Part shown: piece after piece, positions 16,883 through 25,816 of the stretch
Position numbering within the stretch: the first letter of the stretch is position 1
Layout of the letters: every line of letters starts with the position of its first letter
Virus record (IMG/VR): IMGVR_UViG_3300032046_001865
Span: 1 to 64,000 of that record
Direction: 5' to 3' (one strand)
Source of the DNA: a virus
Length of the DNA: 64,000 nucleotides
The notes under the pieces: model-generated
Database searches by the model: none
Seen by the model: only the letters and a program-made list of their open reading frames with translations
Told to the model about the DNA's origin: nothing
Program-made: the position numbers and the translations under genes

Positions 16883-17637
16883 CGGACGCGCACGCCGCGC
16901 ACGTTCACGTTGACGTTGTACTTCACGACGAGCTCCTTCATGATCTCAGGGTACTGATCCATGTTCCACTTTCCGCGGTTGATTCCGGTGCAGACATACG
17001 GCCACACCCTTGAGTCGTAATGGAACGCACCGATCTGCGGTTCGCCGTTCCACATAAACGTCCCTTTGATACCGACCTGACGTGCCCCCACGTTCCAATG
17101 TTCGGCTTCGAGCCACTTTTCAGATCCAACATGTGTGTACAACATTCGCATGCGACTCTTCTTCCACATCGTGGCTTGCATGCTGAACGCATCTTGTGTT
17201 GCCATGTCGACCTCGAAGAAGTTGTCCTTGACGTGTTCCTTGAGCGGCGTCTGGTAGCCGCAACGGATGAGTCGCACGTAGTCGTAGTTGCTACTCTCCA
17301 GAAAGTCACGCGCCTTCTGCAACATGTCATGGTTGACGTTGGCGTAAAGGAAGAAGTCCTCTTGGCAGTAGATGACGTAATCTTCAGTGATCTGATCGAG
17401 CGCGTTGACGTACTGAACAAAGTACTTGTCCGCATCATTGTGCTCGATCAACTGATGCTCCTTGAAGTCGTAGGCCTTTCCAGACCCTCGATCTGAGAGC
17501 ACGTAGCTCTTCAAACCGCCAAGATACTCGCTCAGCTGGCCGAAGTACATCGGCCACACGTCAGCGTACTTGGACGTGGTGTAGGTGACGCAGGCGACGT
17601 CAGCGAGCGAAGACGGTGTTGAGGATCTGTTGAGCAC
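16879..17637 (-). CDS. Probable glycosyltransferase (GT-A-like, unknown family)
   Basis: About 252 aa if the GTG at 17637 is the start; no ATG or GTG lies closer to the first recognisable strand (VACVTYTTSKYADVW), and the frame further up only shadows the neighbouring gene. This makes an unusual 38-nt overlap with 17600-18562. Readable: YVIYCQEDFFLYANV (acidic pair in a GT-A-like strand), YDYVRLIRCGY, and EHWNVGARQVGIKGTFMW. Soluble. Substrates unknown. Confidence 0.58.
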   Translation of the reverse strand: MLNRSSTPSSLADVACVTYTTSKYADVWPMYFGQLSEYLGGLKSYVLSDRGSGKAYDFKEHQLIEHNDADKYFVQYVNALDQITEDYVIYCQEDFFLYANVNHDMLQKARDFLESSNYDYVRLIRCGYQTPLKEHVKDNFFEVDMATQDAFSMQATMWKKSRMRMLYTHVGSEKWLEAEHWNVGARQVGIKGTFMWNGEPQIGAFHYDSRVWPYVCTGINRGKWNMDQYPEIMKELVVKYNVNVNVRGVRVR

Positions 17638-18562
17638 GGTTCTTGGCCGTATGGTAGCACATCGCATGCTCCAGACCACGCTCTCCAATGAGCTCGGGGT
17701 TGGCGTCATTGAAGACAAGGTGATGGATGCTCTTTGACAGCTCGTCTGGGGTGGACCACGACACCGCATGCTCGAAGTCCAAGAACGGGTGTGGGAACTC
17801 GACGTTGTACCGTTGATACAAGACGCACGCGCGCGCCCCCACGGCTTCCCAGAATCGGTCACACGTGTCGCCACCGCCCCACGCATCCACAACGATCCGC
17901 GCGCGTCTCAGGTGGTCCTTGTACTCACTCGATGACAGGTCACTGCGCACAACGATGTTTAGTTTGTGTGACGCGTCGGTTGTGTCACGAAAGTTTTGGA
18001 CGACCTCGATGGCCTCCTTTCGCATGCCGGTCTTTGTGTGACCGAGTGAGCAGAGCACGTCGATGTCCTTCTCGCCTGTCATCACTACGTGACGATCGCA
18101 CATTGCGAACGGGAACGGGACGACGTCGCGTGCAAGGTCTTGTGCGTATGTCTCGCGTTTGAAGTAGTGACCGCAGCGCTTGAGCATCTCCTCGTCAAGC
18201 CACGGCTCACCGCGACGACGCGACGGGTTGGTCAACGAAGCCGCGGCCTGATCGCCCGACTCCCACCCGGTGGCGGACCACTCGGATCCGTCGATATACA
18301 CCGTTCGATCGCGTGGGAAATCGGAGTCAGCGACGAAGTAACGACGAGGAGGTCGGTTGCCTCGCACCTTGCCGAAGAAGCAAAGCAGCAAGTCACTACT
18401 CTTCAATTCCTCACGGAAGGAGCCGTCGATCAGAGAATGCTTGCAGAATCCATTGCCAGGATCAGAGACAACGAGCTGGTGTCCAAGTTCAGACAGTCCC
18501 TCAAGAACCATCTCGCACAAGTAATCGCGTTTGTTGTCAGGCGTTATGCAAGCGATCTTCAT
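17600..18562 (-). CDS. Glycosyltransferase-like protein, GT-B type
   Basis: 320 aa from ATG 18562, which overlaps the upstream transferase stop by 4 nt; 39 nt of extra frame above it are not used. MKIACITPDNKRDYL opens a Rossmann-like half; the second half has IDVLCSLGHTKTGMRKEAI, ARIVVDAWGGGDTCDRFWEA, and VGARACVLYQRYNVEFP, where the E of FWEA sits at the usual nucleotide-sugar position. Resembles glycosyltransferase family 1 proteins of phage and capsule loci. Substrates unknown. Confidence 0.62.
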   Translation of the reverse strand: MKIACITPDNKRDYLCEMVLEGLSELGHQLVVSDPGNGFCKHSLIDGSFREELKSSDLLLCFFGKVRGNRPPRRYFVADSDFPRDRTVYIDGSEWSATGWESGDQAAASLTNPSRRRGEPWLDEEMLKRCGHYFKRETYAQDLARDVVPFPFAMCDRHVVMTGEKDIDVLCSLGHTKTGMRKEAIEVVQNFRDTTDASHKLNIVVRSDLSSSEYKDHLRRARIVVDAWGGGDTCDRFWEAVGARACVLYQRYNVEFPHPFLDFEHAVSWSTPDELSKSIHHLVFNDANPELIGERGLEHAMCYHTAKNRAQQILNTVFAR

Positions 18563-19563
18563 GTTGTCATCCTCACGATGACATCGAGGTACTTCTTGCA
18601 CATCGTGTCTGCGCTTAAGTCAGCGGTGAATGCTCTTCTGCTGTACGTCACGTAGTCATCTTTGATGGTCTCGAGCGCGTCCTGAAACCCTTTGACGCCG
18701 CCTACAAGCTCCTCACCGTAGCGCTGACACATCTCAACCACGCCTCCGCCATCACCGTGGAAGATCACAGGCAAACCGCAAGCTGCGCCTTCAACATGGT
18801 GAGAACCACACGCCTCCCAACGCGCGCCTGTCACGTAGACGTCGTGTTTACGCAACTCATCACCAAGTTCAATGCCGTACAACGGAGCGATGATCTTGAT
18901 GTGTTTTGGAATGTGTCCGGCAGGGTAGCGTCCGATGTACGTGAATTCAAAAGCGCCGCCAACATCAATCAACTCATCGATGTGTTCGTAGAGGTCAACA
19001 CCTTTTGATGGGTTATTTGACCAATGATGCGTGACGAGACGGATCGGAGCATGTGGCTTGTTGAAGCCAGGTGGAAAAAATGTCTTTCCATCGCTGCCAG
19101 AACGTATCCGTTGCCATTCGGTCGATGTCCACCTACCAGCGTGAAAATACCTTTCATCACAGCCGTTGGTGATGACACACACGTTGCTGTGACTCGGTCG
19201 CATGTCCTTGCTCGCGTAGTAGTCGGCAACCCAACTAGAGATGAAGACGGTCGCGTCTGCCACAGCGTTCGAACCCATGATGATGCGATCAAGCTCATCT
19301 CCACCGCGCGTCTTGCCGGTGTCGTTGACACGGTGAAGCACTTTGACGTTCGGGTTGGATTGCTTGTAACGCGCGATGTCACCAGCGGAGAACCCACCAT
19401 CCTCATGACGAGGATCAAGCATGACGATCGCGTGGATCCCAGGTTCAAGCGTGTACACAACTTGATGCCCGATTGTTGTCAGGTAGTCGGCGAACGTGGT
19501 CGCAAAATGCGCACCTCCACCCCAAGGCGTACGACGTGGCATCCTGTTGAAAGCGATCTTCAT
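18559..19563 (-). CDS. Family 4-like glycosyltransferase
   Basis: 334 aa. MKIAFNRMPRRTPWGGGAHF is a GT4-type N-terminal loop; VFISSWVADYYASKD and VITNGCDERYF mark the inter-domain region; the C-terminal domain has RLVTHHWSNNPSKGVDLYEH, DVYVTGARWEACGSHHVEG and AACGLPVIFH, supplying the E-x7-E donor site. Soluble retaining transferase. Coupled to 17600-18562 and to the 60-aa gene upstream by 4-nt overlaps. Confidence 0.82.
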   Translation of the reverse strand: MKIAFNRMPRRTPWGGGAHFATTFADYLTTIGHQVVYTLEPGIHAIVMLDPRHEDGGFSAGDIARYKQSNPNVKVLHRVNDTGKTRGGDELDRIIMGSNAVADATVFISSWVADYYASKDMRPSHSNVCVITNGCDERYFHAGRWTSTEWQRIRSGSDGKTFFPPGFNKPHAPIRLVTHHWSNNPSKGVDLYEHIDELIDVGGAFEFTYIGRYPAGHIPKHIKIIAPLYGIELGDELRKHDVYVTGARWEACGSHHVEGAACGLPVIFHGDGGGVVEMCQRYGEELVGGVKGFQDALETIKDDYVTYSRRAFTADLSADTMCKKYLDVIVRMTT

Positions 19564-19742
19564 GCTGCCAATCTCTCAACGAGAGCGTTGAAAAGAGTGA
19601 TTTGCTGCTCACGTGAGAGCCTATTCAACTTCTTCATGAAGCCGTCGAACTCCATGCTGAGCATTCGAGTCGCGTGACGATCACGCACGGCGAGAAAGTC
19701 GGCTTCGAGCTTAGCAGCGCCTGACTCGTAATCGTCGTTCAC
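19560..19742 (-). CDS. Small helical protein of unknown function
   Basis: 60 aa, not recognised. Predicted all-helical (LEADFLAVRDRHATRML, then MKKLNRLSREQQITLFNAL). No cysteine, signal or membrane segment. Overlaps both neighbours by 4 nt, which is the main evidence that it is expressed. Confidence 0.55.
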   Translation of the reverse strand: MNDDYESGAAKLEADFLAVRDRHATRMLSMEFDGFMKKLNRLSREQQITLFNALVERLAA

Positions 19743-19975
19743 CCTTTGCTCCCGATCGGGTCGTTCCCGTAGCTGTTACGCTCGTGGATCAGGCCATCCT
19801 TGCTGTGGATGAAGTGCTCACCCTTGTTGAGCATGGCACGCTCTCGACCAGCTGCCTTCGCTTCCTTCTTCGTCTTGTGAACAGGCCCGAACTGCACGTC
19901 ATCTTCGGTGTTGACGTACCCGTTCTTACGGTTCCCTGACGTGTGAACTGCTTTTCCACTGGTGATCTCTGTCAT
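19739..19975 (-). CDS. DUF2188-like protein
   Basis: 78 aa. The C-terminal half, KTKKEAKAAGRERAMLN followed by HFIHSKDGLIHERNSYGNDP, fits the DUF2188 signature (T...EA...ARE.A......E...H..DG.I....SYG.DP). DUF2188 proteins are small alpha/beta proteins of unknown role, common in bacteria and occasional in phages. Overlaps the small gene downstream by 4 nt; 12 bp from RmlB upstream. Confidence 0.72.
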   Translation of the reverse strand: MTEITSGKAVHTSGNRKNGYVNTEDDVQFGPVHKTKKEAKAAGRERAMLNKGEHFIHSKDGLIHERNSYGNDPIGSKG

Positions 19976-19987
19976 GTTTGTCTCTTT

Positions 19988-20920
19988 TCACGCAAGTCTC
20001 TGGAAGTAGTGCTCGATCGTGAGCTCAAGCCCGCGAGTGAACGTCGTGAACCGACTAGGATCGATGTCACTCTCGATCCAGTAACGACGGTCATGTCCAA
20101 GTCGATCGGCAACAAACACAACGTTCGCGTTTGGGATCATCCCGAGCTCACGGTAGCGATCGTCTACCTGTTTGATGATGGCGACGTTGGTGTCTGTGTA
20201 ACCAGACGAGATGTTCAGGATCTTGTTTGTCACACCTGAGACGATGGTATCACGGATCGCTCTGACAGTATCTCCCACATACGTCCACTCACGACGTTGC
20301 ATGCCGTCTCCGTAGAGAGGGAAGTCCCGCACGGTGATCATCGCCTCCAACAGCTTGGGGAGGAACTTCTCTTTGTGCTGACGCGGGCCAAAGTTGTTCG
20401 AAGGACGAAAGATGAGGTACGGCTGCTTGTACGTGTTGTGATACGCGAGCAACATCATGTCGGCGGCTGCCTTCGTGGCCGAGTATGGGTTGCGTGGGCG
20501 CAACGGATCAGTGGTCACGTAACCTCGATCGCAACCCAACGCGTCACCGTAGACCTCATCGGTCGACAACTGACAGAACAGAGCGTTGTAATGACGTGCA
20601 ACATCCATGAGCGCAGAAGCGCCGTGAAGGTTTGTTCGGATGAACGGCTCGCTGTCGTTGATCGAGTTGTCGACATGTGTCTCGGCAGCGAAGTTGACGA
20701 TGACGTCGAACCCACCTTGGAGAAAAACTGTGTTCATCGCATGCTTGTCACATATATCAAGCTGTTTGAACTCGAACTTCCCCCACGACTCAGACAGGTT
20801 CTTCAGGTTGCCAGCGTACGTCAGCTTGTCAACGACGGTGACGTTGTCACCACAGGACACGAAATGATCAACCGCGTGGGAACCGATGAAACCTGCGCCG
20901 CCTGTCAGAAGAACCTTCAT
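19988..20920 (-). CDS. rmlB: dTDP-glucose 4,6-dehydratase
   Basis: 310 aa, slightly short for the family (about 330-360). LLTGGAGFIGSHAVDHFV (NAD-binding), VVDKLTYAGNLKNL, AAETHVDNSI, LSTDEVYGD (catalytic Asp-Glu), PYSATKAAADM (YxxxK) and FRPSNNFGPRQHKEKFLP are all the RmlB markers. It removes water from dTDP-glucose to give dTDP-4-keto-6-deoxyglucose. With RmlA and the RmlD-like gene directly upstream it forms a dTDP-sugar cassette with 4-nt overlaps. Confidence 0.92.
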   Translation of the reverse strand: MKVLLTGGAGFIGSHAVDHFVSCGDNVTVVDKLTYAGNLKNLSESWGKFEFKQLDICDKHAMNTVFLQGGFDVIVNFAAETHVDNSINDSEPFIRTNLHGASALMDVARHYNALFCQLSTDEVYGDALGCDRGYVTTDPLRPRNPYSATKAAADMMLLAYHNTYKQPYLIFRPSNNFGPRQHKEKFLPKLLEAMITVRDFPLYGDGMQRREWTYVGDTVRAIRDTIVSGVTNKILNISSGYTDTNVAIIKQVDDRYRELGMIPNANVVFVADRLGHDRRYWIESDIDPSRFTTFTRGLELTIEHYFQRLA

Positions 20921-21807
20921 GCGGTCTTATCGTAGTTCTCTACGCACCAGTCGATGACCTCTTCAGCCGTGCGTGGGTGGTAGCCGGTGCTCTTCAACTT
21001 CTCGATGTTGAGCACCGTGTTTACACGCTTTACCTCGATGGAGTCAAGGTACTCCTGGTAATCGACCGGCTGTGGATCGAGCTTCGGGTTGAGCTTCACG
21101 AGCTTGACCGCGATCTGATACGGCGAGATGGTGCCTTCGTTCGCGCAGTTGAAAATGCCAGTGGCTCTGACCTTCAACAGGTGATCCACCATGTCGCAGA
21201 AGTTCTCGATGCAAGTGATGGAGTTGGCGCTCTCGATGAACCGCGCGGGGGCTGGCACGCTCAGGAACTTCGTCAGAAGGTTCGTCTTGTATGGGATGGC
21301 GCTGACCAGCTGCCGCGGTCGCAGGATCAGCACAGGCACGTCCAGCTTCGCGTTGAGGATCATCTTGTCTGCTTCGGCTTTGGAGAAAGCGTAGAAGCTC
21401 GCCGGCGTGGGCTCGTCCTCCTCGCTGTACTCCTTTTCGGTTCCCATTCCGTCGAACACGCAACCTGATGAGATGTGGATGAGCTTCCACCCGAGTGCGT
21501 CGCAAGCTTCGGCGACGTTGAGCGCGCCGAGGGTGTTGACCGCGTAGCATTCCTCCTTGTTGTGTTCACAATATTCAAGATTAATGAGAGCTGCTGTGTT
21601 GATGACGACGGGGTTGAGACTGTCCACCACATGGTCAAGGTCGCCCCAGGCTCGAAGGGCGAGAACTGCCTTGTCATGCGCCGCTTTCATGACCTTCGCG
21701 AGCTTCAACGGCTTGTCCGTGATCTCGATGTCCTTGTGACCAAGAACAACGTCTCCGGGTTTCTTGAGTTGCTGCGCGAGCTTGCCGTTGCCGATGATGA
21801 TCCTCAT
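20917..21807 (-). CDS. dTDP-4-dehydrorhamnose reductase-like protein
   Basis: 296 aa. RmlD-type SDR: a short N-terminal nucleotide motif (IIGNGKLAQQL), VVINTAALINLEYCE, ALNVAEACDALGWKLIHIS, SGCVFDG, YAFSKAEADKM (YxxxK) and LILRPRQLVSA. It should reduce the 4-keto group of a dTDP-6-deoxy sugar. Because no clear RmlC is adjacent, the product may not be L-rhamnose. Located between rmlB and rmlA with 4-nt overlaps. Confidence 0.8.
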   Translation of the reverse strand: MRIIIGNGKLAQQLKKPGDVVLGHKDIEITDKPLKLAKVMKAAHDKAVLALRAWGDLDHVVDSLNPVVINTAALINLEYCEHNKEECYAVNTLGALNVAEACDALGWKLIHISSGCVFDGMGTEKEYSEEDEPTPASFYAFSKAEADKMILNAKLDVPVLILRPRQLVSAIPYKTNLLTKFLSVPAPARFIESANSITCIENFCDMVDHLLKVRATGIFNCANEGTISPYQIAVKLVKLNPKLDPQPVDYQEYLDSIEVKRVNTVLNIEKLKSTGYHPRTAEEVIDWCVENYDKTA

Positions 21808-22583
21808 TTGAACTCCTTTGTGACCTTCGAAATGAGGTCTATGTCTTCTTTGAACGCACGATTGCGCATCATCTCAGTCGCGCGCTGGTAACTTTCATGT
21901 GTTCCAGCATCGACCCACCCGTCTTCCACACGGAAAACATGACCAGTGTGAAACGCGGACTTGACATACGCCGAGTTGACGTCGGAGATCTCGTACTCAC
22001 CACGCGCGGACGGTTTGAGCCGTTTGATGATCTGAAAGACGTCAGCGGAGTACAAATACAACCCAAGCACTGCGTCAGAGCTCGGCAGCATGTCAGGCTT
22101 CTCAAGAATGTCTTCAATACTACCGTCAGGTCCGTACTTTGCCACACCGAAACGCTTTGCGTCTGGCAGCTCCTTCACAAAGAGACCAAAGTCCGTCTTC
22201 TTGTCTTGGGCAAAGAACGCGATGTCAGCCGCCACGTCGTCCACGTTTTCAAAGATGTTATCGCCGAGGATGACGGCAAATCGATCCTGTCCAACAAAGT
22301 TTTCGCATAGACCAAGCGCAGCAGCGATGCCGTTCGCGTTGTCTTGAACCCTGTACGTCATCTGACACCCGTACTCCGAGCCTGAGCCGAGCAACGACAT
22401 GATCGCTCCAACATGCTCAGTGCCAGTGACAAGCATGATGTCAGTGATGCCAGCTTTGAGGAACACGTTGAGAATGTGCACGATGATCGGCACCTCACCC
22501 ATCGGTAGCAACGCCTTGTTGGTCACCCGTGTCAATGGGTAGAGTCGAGAACCAGTGCCGCCTGCGAGAATGACGCCCTTCAT
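21804..22583 (-). CDS. rmlA: Glucose-1-phosphate thymidylyltransferase-like nucleotidyltransferase
   Basis: 259 aa from ATG 22583; a TTG one codon up is ignored. MKGVILAGGTGSRLYPLTR is the sugar nucleotidyltransferase signature, followed by NKALLPMGEVPII, FAVILGDNIF (metal-binding Asp) and GVAKYGPDGSIEDILEKP. Shorter than RmlA (about 290 aa), so it could also be a related UTP or dTTP transferase. It should feed RmlB with dTDP-glucose. The start shares one base with the Gfo/Idh stop (TGATG). Confidence 0.85.
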   Translation of the reverse strand: MKGVILAGGTGSRLYPLTRVTNKALLPMGEVPIIVHILNVFLKAGITDIMLVTGTEHVGAIMSLLGSGSEYGCQMTYRVQDNANGIAAALGLCENFVGQDRFAVILGDNIFENVDDVAADIAFFAQDKKTDFGLFVKELPDAKRFGVAKYGPDGSIEDILEKPDMLPSSDAVLGLYLYSADVFQIIKRLKPSARGEYEISDVNSAYVKSAFHTGHVFRVEDGWVDAGTHESYQRATEMMRNRAFKEDIDLISKVTKEFK

Positions 22584-23653
22584 CAACGCGAAATATAGCG
22601 CTTTGTTTGGGAACTACTTCGAATCGCCATCAAGAGGTTGAAGTCAGTCCACCCTTGAGATACATCGTACTTGAGACGCTGACCTCCTTGTGTGATGACA
22701 TGATCAGCGAAGTTGTCGACTAGAACTTTGAGCGCTTCCTGTTGATCGTTGAGATGATCAGTCTGAGCTTCCCAAGCGTGTGTCTCCAAAAGAGGACCGT
22801 CTGGTTTGTAGAGCTCACCGAGGATCGACTGCGTCTTTCCGGCGAAGCGGCCTGGGTTGACCCTGACAAACATGGTTGAGTGGTCGGGTCCTTCAAGAGC
22901 CACCCTGATGTTGAGATCGTTGTCGTGGTTCACGATCGAAGCGCACGACGTGTAGATGCGCAACGAGCATGGAGAACGATACTTGCAACGGTTGTAGAGT
23001 GAGCTGAAGTTGTAGATGGCCACCTCGCCGGTAGCGAATCGGATCTGCCCGCTCTCCCAGTTCTCTGTGTGTCCGTGCTGTGACACGCCGTTGCCGTCTT
23101 TGAACGACGCCATTGGGACGCCGTGCGACATGCCGCAGACCTCGATCGGCACCTTGTCGAAGCCGATGTAGCGTCGAAGCTGCGCGAGACCATGGTACTC
23201 GAACGTGCGAAAGTCGTTGACAACCGTGTGAGGCTTGCCGTATCGGCTATGACCTAACACGTTCATTTTGAACTGCTCAGACGGCAGCCAAGGCGTCTGC
23301 TCGGCGATCTGAAAAGGAATACCCTTCTTCTCGGCCTTGGTGACCACGTCCTTGGTCCAAACAGGCGTCTCGGCCATCAACGGCTTGCCGTAATCGAGGC
23401 ATCGTAGAGCGATCTCAGTGAGCGCCGAGGAGTTGACCACGATGACGAGCGCGTCGCTCGAGCGCGCCAACCTGTCGAGATCCGCGTAACGTGTGTACCC
23501 AAACGCGTCGATGAGCTTTTGGCCTTTCGCGAGGTCGCGGTTCCAGAACCCGCTCACTTCGATGTCGTTGTTGGAGTTGAGGACAGGTGCGTACATGTCG
23601 TGCACACGTTTGCCTGCTCCAACGATGCCGATTCGTAGCTTGCCAACTGTCAT
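22583..23653 (-). CDS. Gfo/Idh/MocA-family NAD(P)-dependent oxidoreductase
   Basis: 356 aa. LRIGIVGAGKRVHDMYAP gives the Rossmann motif; GFWNRDLAKGQKLIDAFG, DALVIVVNSSALTEIALRCL and YGKPLMAETPVWT (the EKP-like catalytic strand, here AET) follow in the family order. Members oxidise or reduce sugar hydroxyls, for example the 3-OH of UDP- or dTDP-sugars. The change at the usual EKP motif (MAETP) leaves the lysine in doubt. Clustered with rmlA; overlaps the 57-aa gene upstream by 4 nt. Confidence 0.8.
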   Translation of the reverse strand: MTVGKLRIGIVGAGKRVHDMYAPVLNSNNDIEVSGFWNRDLAKGQKLIDAFGYTRYADLDRLARSSDALVIVVNSSALTEIALRCLDYGKPLMAETPVWTKDVVTKAEKKGIPFQIAEQTPWLPSEQFKMNVLGHSRYGKPHTVVNDFRTFEYHGLAQLRRYIGFDKVPIEVCGMSHGVPMASFKDGNGVSQHGHTENWESGQIRFATGEVAIYNFSSLYNRCKYRSPCSLRIYTSCASIVNHDNDLNIRVALEGPDHSTMFVRVNPGRFAGKTQSILGELYKPDGPLLETHAWEAQTDHLNDQQEALKVLVDNFADHVITQGGQRLKYDVSQGWTDFNLLMAIRSSSQTKRYISR

Positions 23654-23823
23654 TTTTCATCCTTCAGCAGGTCGCGAACCTGCTCCAACACCTCGTCAAG
23701 TGTGTCACGTCGACTGTCCCACGCACCCTCGCGTTCAGGATCGGAGACGTACGGGTTGCCGCCGTAACTCACTGTCATCTCATGCTCCAACCACGCTTTC
23801 AGGTACAACAGTTTGTCGTTCAT
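23650..23823 (-). CDS. Small protein of unknown function (57 aa)
   Basis: MNDKLLYLKAWLEHEM..., a short acidic helical protein ending in LEQVRDLLKDEK, with a GGNPYVSDPEREGAW loop. Not recognised. Supported because its start overlaps the dioxygenase stop and its stop overlaps the Gfo/Idh start, each by 4 nt, so all 174 bases fit between two real genes. Confidence 0.62.
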   Translation of the reverse strand: MNDKLLYLKAWLEHEMTVSYGGNPYVSDPEREGAWDSRRDTLDEVLEQVRDLLKDEK

Positions 23824-24551
23824 CGATCCTTCTCTCTTCGCATGACGTAACGATCGTGTAACGTCGCGTGCCCTTGCTTATCAGCGAACCGCTTCTGATA
23901 CTCGTGCTCAGAAGCGAACGAGTACATGACTCTGACAGATCCGCGCGGGTTCTTGTCTGCTACGACACCGTGAAGCATTGAGGACTCGAACATCAATACA
24001 CGGTCGTTCGACGACTCAAGTACCTCGTTCTCGTACTTGGAGATGAGCATCGCGTCAAAACGCTCGTCGTTCGCCATACACCGATGCGTGCCGCGCACGA
24101 ACTTCAAACGTGGTTCTGGTATCTCAAACGTCGGGTAGAAATTGATCTTCACCACGGGGGGAAACGCGCCCACGATGGGGTTGCGATCGAACTGGTACGC
24201 GTCACGGTGCCAATCTTGGTGCGGAGGACCTGGCATCTGCTTGACAACCTGAGCGTGAACGAGCGACAGCTTACGACCCACGATGTCCTCGAGCAGATAC
24301 GGGAGCTCGTTCGCGAACAAGAAATCCAAGAAGATGTCGTCGTAATCGTAGACGTTCGGGCGTAGATGAAAAACGTTCTCCATCCTCTTCTCGTAGAAGA
24401 AGCCAGCACGCACGTCGTCGTTCCACAGCTTCTCGAGCACGTCGACCATGAGCTTGCTGGATCCATGATCCACAGGCAACAGATCGAACCCGTTGGCGTA
24501 GAACCTCTCTTGCGGTAGCAGTTTCTCCTGATCGAAGTCGACGAGTCTCAT
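23820..24551 (-). CDS. Phytanoyl-CoA dioxygenase-family Fe(II)/2-oxoglutarate oxygenase
   Basis: 243 aa from ATG 24551 (ATGA overlap upstream); a start 45 nt earlier is not needed. The metal triad reads HRD at residues 115-117 within PPHQDWHRDAYQFD and His194 in SSMLHGVVAD, with Arg204/207 available for 2-oxoglutarate. VKINFYPTFE and RLKFVRGTHR are PhyH-type strands. Such enzymes hydroxylate lipids, sugars or amino acids; here sugar or nucleotide tailoring is an inference from context. Confidence 0.8.
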   Translation of the reverse strand: MRLVDFDQEKLLPQERFYANGFDLLPVDHGSSKLMVDVLEKLWNDDVRAGFFYEKRMENVFHLRPNVYDYDDIFLDFLFANELPYLLEDIVGRKLSLVHAQVVKQMPGPPHQDWHRDAYQFDRNPIVGAFPPVVKINFYPTFEIPEPRLKFVRGTHRCMANDERFDAMLISKYENEVLESSNDRVLMFESSMLHGVVADKNPRGSVRVMYSFASEHEYQKRFADKQGHATLHDRYVMRREKDR

Positions 24552-25486
24552 GTTGCTACGACGAATTTTAGCACGTCTTCGTAGGCTTTCGCACACTTCA
24601 CGATGTCAACAGACGACGGATCAGCACGACGACCTTCCATCATGAGCGGCAACGTCACTGTCGGTGTGACGTGTGGAGGATTATCGTAATCAACCAATCC
24701 AAACTTGTACTCCTCATGGTCAGAGACGACGACGCCGTACCTCTCGCCTACCAACTCCTTGGTGCCACCTTCGCTGGAGCAGATCACGAGACATCCTTGC
24801 GAGATCGCCTCAACCACGACATTTGGACAGTGATCTAGCCATGCGAGGTGGATCATCCAGTCAGCGATGGAGTAAACCTCTGCACACAGATCGTGACGGA
24901 TGCTGCCGGCGTAGAAGATGTCCTTGTCGGCCACCTGAACGTCGGGGTTGTTACCGAGCACGATGAGGCACGAGCTTGGATGCTGCGAAGCACGGATCGA
25001 CTTGAAGACTGCGATGTTGTCGATCAGACGTTTCTGCGGGTGCCAGTTCGACGAGCAGACGAAGACCTTCTTGTAACGTTTACGGATCTCAATCAACGCT
25101 TCACTTCGCAATGTTGCAGGGGCGATCTCGATGCCGTTAGGAATGACACGCCCTGATCGTGCACCAAACCACTTCGTGGTCATCTGCTTGTCGAACTCAC
25201 TCTGCCAGATGACGTAACTGGCTGCGTCATACGCGGCGTGGATGCCACGGTTCATGCCGGACGCCATTTGCTCAGGTTTAAACCAGATTCCATCGAGGCG
25301 TTGCACAAACGGCTTCTTCGGATCGAGCTTCGTTGACGGCTCGATGAACACAAGGGCGGCGTCGTAGTCGTCGGGATCGGCCACGATGTGTCCAAGGTTG
25401 CCCAAAGCTATGGCAAGTCGCTTAGCGAAGCAGTTGGGTCCGGTGTGTTCGGCGTTGAAGTCAACGCCGTCAAAAAATACCTTCAC
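24548..25486 (-). CDS. Family 4-like glycosyltransferase
   Basis: 312 aa. MKVFFDGVDFNAEHTGPNCF and FAKRLAIALGNLGH form the N-terminal GT-B half; SEFDKQMTTKWFGARSGRVI and PNGIEI the hinge; VFVCSSNWHPQKRLIDNIAV, IADWMIHLAWLDHCPNVVVE and GCLVICSSEGGTKELVG the donor domain with the usual E-x7-E spacing. Soluble. Overlaps the PhyH gene and the 60-aa gene upstream by 4 nt. Substrates unknown. Confidence 0.84.
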   Translation of the reverse strand: MKVFFDGVDFNAEHTGPNCFAKRLAIALGNLGHIVADPDDYDAALVFIEPSTKLDPKKPFVQRLDGIWFKPEQMASGMNRGIHAAYDAASYVIWQSEFDKQMTTKWFGARSGRVIPNGIEIAPATLRSEALIEIRKRYKKVFVCSSNWHPQKRLIDNIAVFKSIRASQHPSSCLIVLGNNPDVQVADKDIFYAGSIRHDLCAEVYSIADWMIHLAWLDHCPNVVVEAISQGCLVICSSEGGTKELVGERYGVVVSDHEEYKFGLVDYDNPPHVTPTVTLPLMMEGRRADPSSVDIVKCAKAYEDVLKFVVAT

Positions 25487-25665
25487 GCATCCTCAGCTTT
25501 CTCTAGCGATTCCATCGCCACCTGGACTCTAAGGCTCGCTCGAACGTAGCCACCGTGATCACCATTTTCTAGGCATTCAATGGCTCGACAAATGTCTTGT
25601 TTGATCTCGAACTCCAAAAGTCGAACGTACAGATCATTGACGTCGCTGGAGGGATCCTTCGTCAT
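25483..25665 (-). CDS. Small acidic protein, paralogue of the next gene
   Basis: 60 aa from ATG 25665; an upstream GTG at 25692 is possible but lies inside the neighbouring gene. The middle, ICRAIECLENGDHGGYV, matches CLYAISCLEAGNIEGYV of the protein at 25634-25816, so the two adjacent 60-aa genes look like a tandem duplication. Helical, no membrane segment. Function unknown. Overlaps the next gene by 32 nt and the glycosyltransferase by 4 nt. Confidence 0.58.
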   Translation of the reverse strand: MTKDPSSDVNDLYVRLLEFEIKQDICRAIECLENGDHGGYVRASLRVQVAMESLEKAEDA

Positions 25666-25816
25666 CTCTGTACCACTTTTCGATGTTTTCACAGGTTTTA
25701 ACGTAGCCTTCGATGTTCCCGGCTTCCAAACACGAGATAGCGTAAAGACACTCGCCTTCCAACATGGCTTCTTTCAACCGCACGCCGAACGTCTCACGTT
25801 TCTTATCGCACGCCAC
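25634..25816 (-). CDS. Small protein, tandem paralogue of 25483-25665
   Basis: 60 aa from a GTG at 25816 (VACDKKRETFG...). The frame above the GTG only shadows 25803-26261. It carries AISCLEAGNIEGYV, the same AI-CLE-G---GYV pattern as its downstream neighbour. C-terminus is charged (YRDDEGSLQRRQ). Function unknown. Overlaps the preceding gene by 14 nt. Confidence 0.55.
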   Translation of the reverse strand: MACDKKRETFGVRLKEAMLEGECLYAISCLEAGNIEGYVKTCENIEKWYRDDEGSLQRRQ

